Shown piece after piece: positions 62,551 through 64,000 of a stretch of 64,000 nucleotides of DNA (positions are counted from its first letter, which is position 1; every line of letters starts with the position of its first letter). This DNA comes from Paenibacillus stellifer. Its GTDB lineage: Bacteria; Bacillota; Bacilli; Paenibacillales; Paenibacillaceae. The position numbers were made by a program, and so were the translations under genes. The DNA is taken from NCBI RefSeq assembly GCF_000758685.1, contig NZ_CP009286.1, forward strand, positions 3,502,501-3,566,500, read 5' to 3'. The notes beneath the pieces were generated by a model. It saw only the letters and a program-made list of their open reading frames with translations. It had not been told where the DNA came from and ran no database searches.

Positions 62551-62572
62551 CACCCCTGCTGGCAGCAGGGAT
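62551..62572 (-). terminator. Terminator of the GNAT gene
   Basis: CCCTGCT-GGC-AGCAGGG hairpin with a T-tract on the minus strand (seven A on the plus strand), 27 bases after the GNAT stop. Confidence 0.82.
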
Positions 62573-62598
62573 GGCGTTAAGCGATTATCAGGGATAAG

Positions 62599-63060
62599 CT
62601 ACGAGAGCGATTTGCTGAAACGGTAGCCTTTTTGCTCGAAGCCCAGATGGCGGTAGAAAGCATGCGCAGGCGCGCGCTCCACACGATTGCCGCTGCACAG
62701 AAACAGCTGCTTGCAGCCGAGGCTTCTCGCCCATTCTTCACCAGCGGTTATAAGACGTCTGCCAAGACCTTCTCCGCGGAGCTGCTCCGCTACGATTATG
62801 GCAGTGATTTCAGCGACAGTATCCTTCTGCTTGCAGTAGGAAATCACTTCACGCAGTTCGATCATGCCGACGACTTCCTCGTCCAATTCGGCGATCAATG
62901 TGCAATGAGCGTCGCTGTTCTCCACAGTCTGCATTCTGTCTCTCATCACGCTGAGGGTCGTCGGATAACCAAATGATCTCAGCAGCGTTGTTACGGTCTC
63001 CAAATCATTCATATCGTATTTGCGGATTTGAAGAACCGGTGCCTGAATACTACTGTCCAT
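62599..63060 (-). CDS. GNAT family N-acetyltransferase
   Basis: A 153-residue acetyltransferase with VAEITAIIVAEQLRGEGLGR as the acetyl-CoA loop (Q-x-x-G-x-G/A) and CSGNRVERAPAHAFYRHLGF as the C-terminal motif. ATG 63060 overlaps the end of purT by 11 bases and has GGAGG nine bases ahead inside purT, so the two are coupled. Substrate unknown. Confidence 0.9.
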   Translation of the reverse strand: MDSSIQAPVLQIRKYDMNDLETVTTLLRSFGYPTTLSVMRDRMQTVENSDAHCTLIAELDEEVVGMIELREVISYCKQKDTVAEITAIIVAEQLRGEGLGRRLITAGEEWARSLGCKQLFLCSGNRVERAPAHAFYRHLGFEQKGYRFSKSLS

Positions 63061-64000
63061 CTTCGCATACCTCCACTTTTAGCAGTGAGGCCGCCAGTTT
63101 GGCTGTCTCCCGCGCTTGATCAACATGATCCGCCGCGCTGAGCGCGACGGCCATACGCCGTCCCGGACGCACCTCCGGTTTACCGAATACCCTGACCTGC
63201 GTGCGGGGAAGCCGCAGCGCTTGCTCCAGGCCGGTTACGGCAAAAGCCCTTCCGCCAGCATTTCGTTCGGCCTTCAGCGTCGCAGACGCTCCCGGAGACA
63301 GCAGTGTCACCGGTTCGACCGGAAATCCGAGCACCGCTCTGACATGCAGAGCAAACTCGGACAAATCCTGTGTTGCCATCGTCACCATGCCGGTATCATG
63401 CGGCCTTGGACTTACCTCGCTGAACAGCACGCCTTCCTTCGTCAAGAACAGCTCGACACCGAATATGCCGTAGCCTCCAAGCTCATCGGTCACGAGGCGG
63501 GCGATATGCTGGGCGCCAGCAAGCACCTCCGCGCTCATGGCATGCGGCTGCCAGGACTCCACGTAATCGCCATCCTTCTGAATATGACCAATCGGCGGGC
63601 AGAACACAGTCCCTGATGAAGACCGGACCGTAAGCAGAGTGATCTCGCTCTCGAACGTTACGAAAGCCTCCACGATAACTCTGGTTCCCTTGGCGCGCGC
63701 GCCTTCCAGCGCCGTCTCCCAGCAGCCTTCGGCGTCGCCGGGCGTCCGGCAGATGCTCTGGCCCTTGCCGGACGAGCTCATGATCGGCTTAACCACGCAG
63801 GGCGTTCCCAGCTCGGCGACGGCTCTCTTCAGCTCGTCCAGATTGTCCGCGAAGCGGTAGTCCGCCGTAGGCAGACCCAGCTTCTCGGCGGCAAGCCGCC
63901 GGATGCCTTCCCGGTCCATGGTCAGCTTGGCTGCCCGGGCCGTCGGCACCACGTACAGTCCTTCTTCTTCCAGCTCCAAAAGAGCGTCCGTCGCGATTGC
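63050..64000 (-). CDS. purT: Formate-dependent phosphoribosylglycinamide formyltransferase, partial
   Basis: The C-terminal 316 residues of PurT, an ATP-grasp enzyme that makes formyl-GAR from formate in purine synthesis; the gene continues past the right edge. Motifs: TARAAKLTMDREGIRRLAAE, VVKPIMSSSGKGQSICRTPG (ATP-binding Lys and Gly loop), VIVEAFVTFESEITLLTVRS and LFSEVSPRPHDTGMVTM. The frame is fully open to 64000 (AIATDALLELEEEGLYVVPT). It overlaps the downstream GNAT gene. Confidence 0.94.
   Translation of the reverse strand, partial: AIATDALLELEEEGLYVVPTARAAKLTMDREGIRRLAAEKLGLPTADYRFADNLDELKRAVAELGTPCVVKPIMSSSGKGQSICRTPGDAEGCWETALEGARAKGTRVIVEAFVTFESEITLLTVRSSSGTVFCPPIGHIQKDGDYVESWQPHAMSAEVLAGAQHIARLVTDELGGYGIFGVELFLTKEGVLFSEVSPRPHDTGMVTMATQDLSEFALHVRAVLGFPVEPVTLLSPGASATLKAERNAGGRAFAVTGLEQALRLPRTQVRVFGKPEVRPGRRMAVALSAADHVDQARETAKLAASLLKVEVCEDGQ

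Overview
The window looks like chromosomal DNA of a Paenibacillus-type member of the Bacillota. The signs are Bacillus-like ribosome binding sites (AGGAGG), frequent GTG and TTG starts, Ctc/L25, a KimA-like potassium importer, ParC/ParE, a YesM-type kinase remnant, a Fur-type box in front of a flavodoxin gene, and moderately high GC by eye. No rRNA, tRNA or CRISPR array was seen.

Layout. 1-4.3 kb: carbohydrate genes (partial toroid-type protein, GT4 glycosyltransferase, DUF1861 protein) and a MATE exporter. 4.4-8.7 kb: a lipoprotein, then a tight minus-strand NAD salvage operon (NrtR-like Nudix regulator, pncA, pncB, methyltransferase). 8.7-18.6 kb: a short UvrC-like nuclease, a CWC protein, an APC permease and an 1806-residue kinase/ATPase/GAF/PAS/GGDEF fusion with a membrane protein beside it. 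18.6-29.7 kb: two damaged carbohydrate genes (AraC-like sensor without HTH, GH127 without its Cys-Cys segment), Lrp/LysE, an ACT-UPF0210 pair, an MFS/MarR efflux module with twin palindromes, YbaK, short tandem repeats, and a histidine kinase/solute-binding protein gene collapsed by deletion.

29.8-41.7 kb is the most interesting part. A group II intron sits just behind the terminator of a nifB gene. nifB has a perfect FNR-type box and an intrinsic terminator in its leader. Divergent from it are four NitT/TauT-type permeases, one solute-binding protein and a two-subunit nitrogenase-like component 1 (NifD-like, NifK-like). The P-cluster cysteines and the cofactor cysteine appear kept, but residues needed for N2 reduction (His195, Gln191, and by eye the His442 ligand) are not. 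This points to a nitrogenase-like reductase of a non-N2 substrate, with NifB supplying the cluster and the transporter probably importing the substrate. No Fe-protein (NifH-like) or transporter ATPase gene lies in the window. One permease carries an extra membrane segment and a His/Met-rich tail.

41.8-64 kb: Ctc/L25, remnants of an ArsR-like regulator and an OppF gene, acetyltransferases, a Fur-box flavodoxin coupled to an unknown protein, RNA-modifying enzymes, MarR, KimA, topoisomerase IV, an ABC-2 exporter, SGNH and CAP-domain secreted proteins, a WG-repeat protein, a VOC protein, a stand-alone NifX-like protein, and purT running off the right edge. Apart from the nitrogenase-like locus and the decayed spots, this is ordinary chromosomal content.
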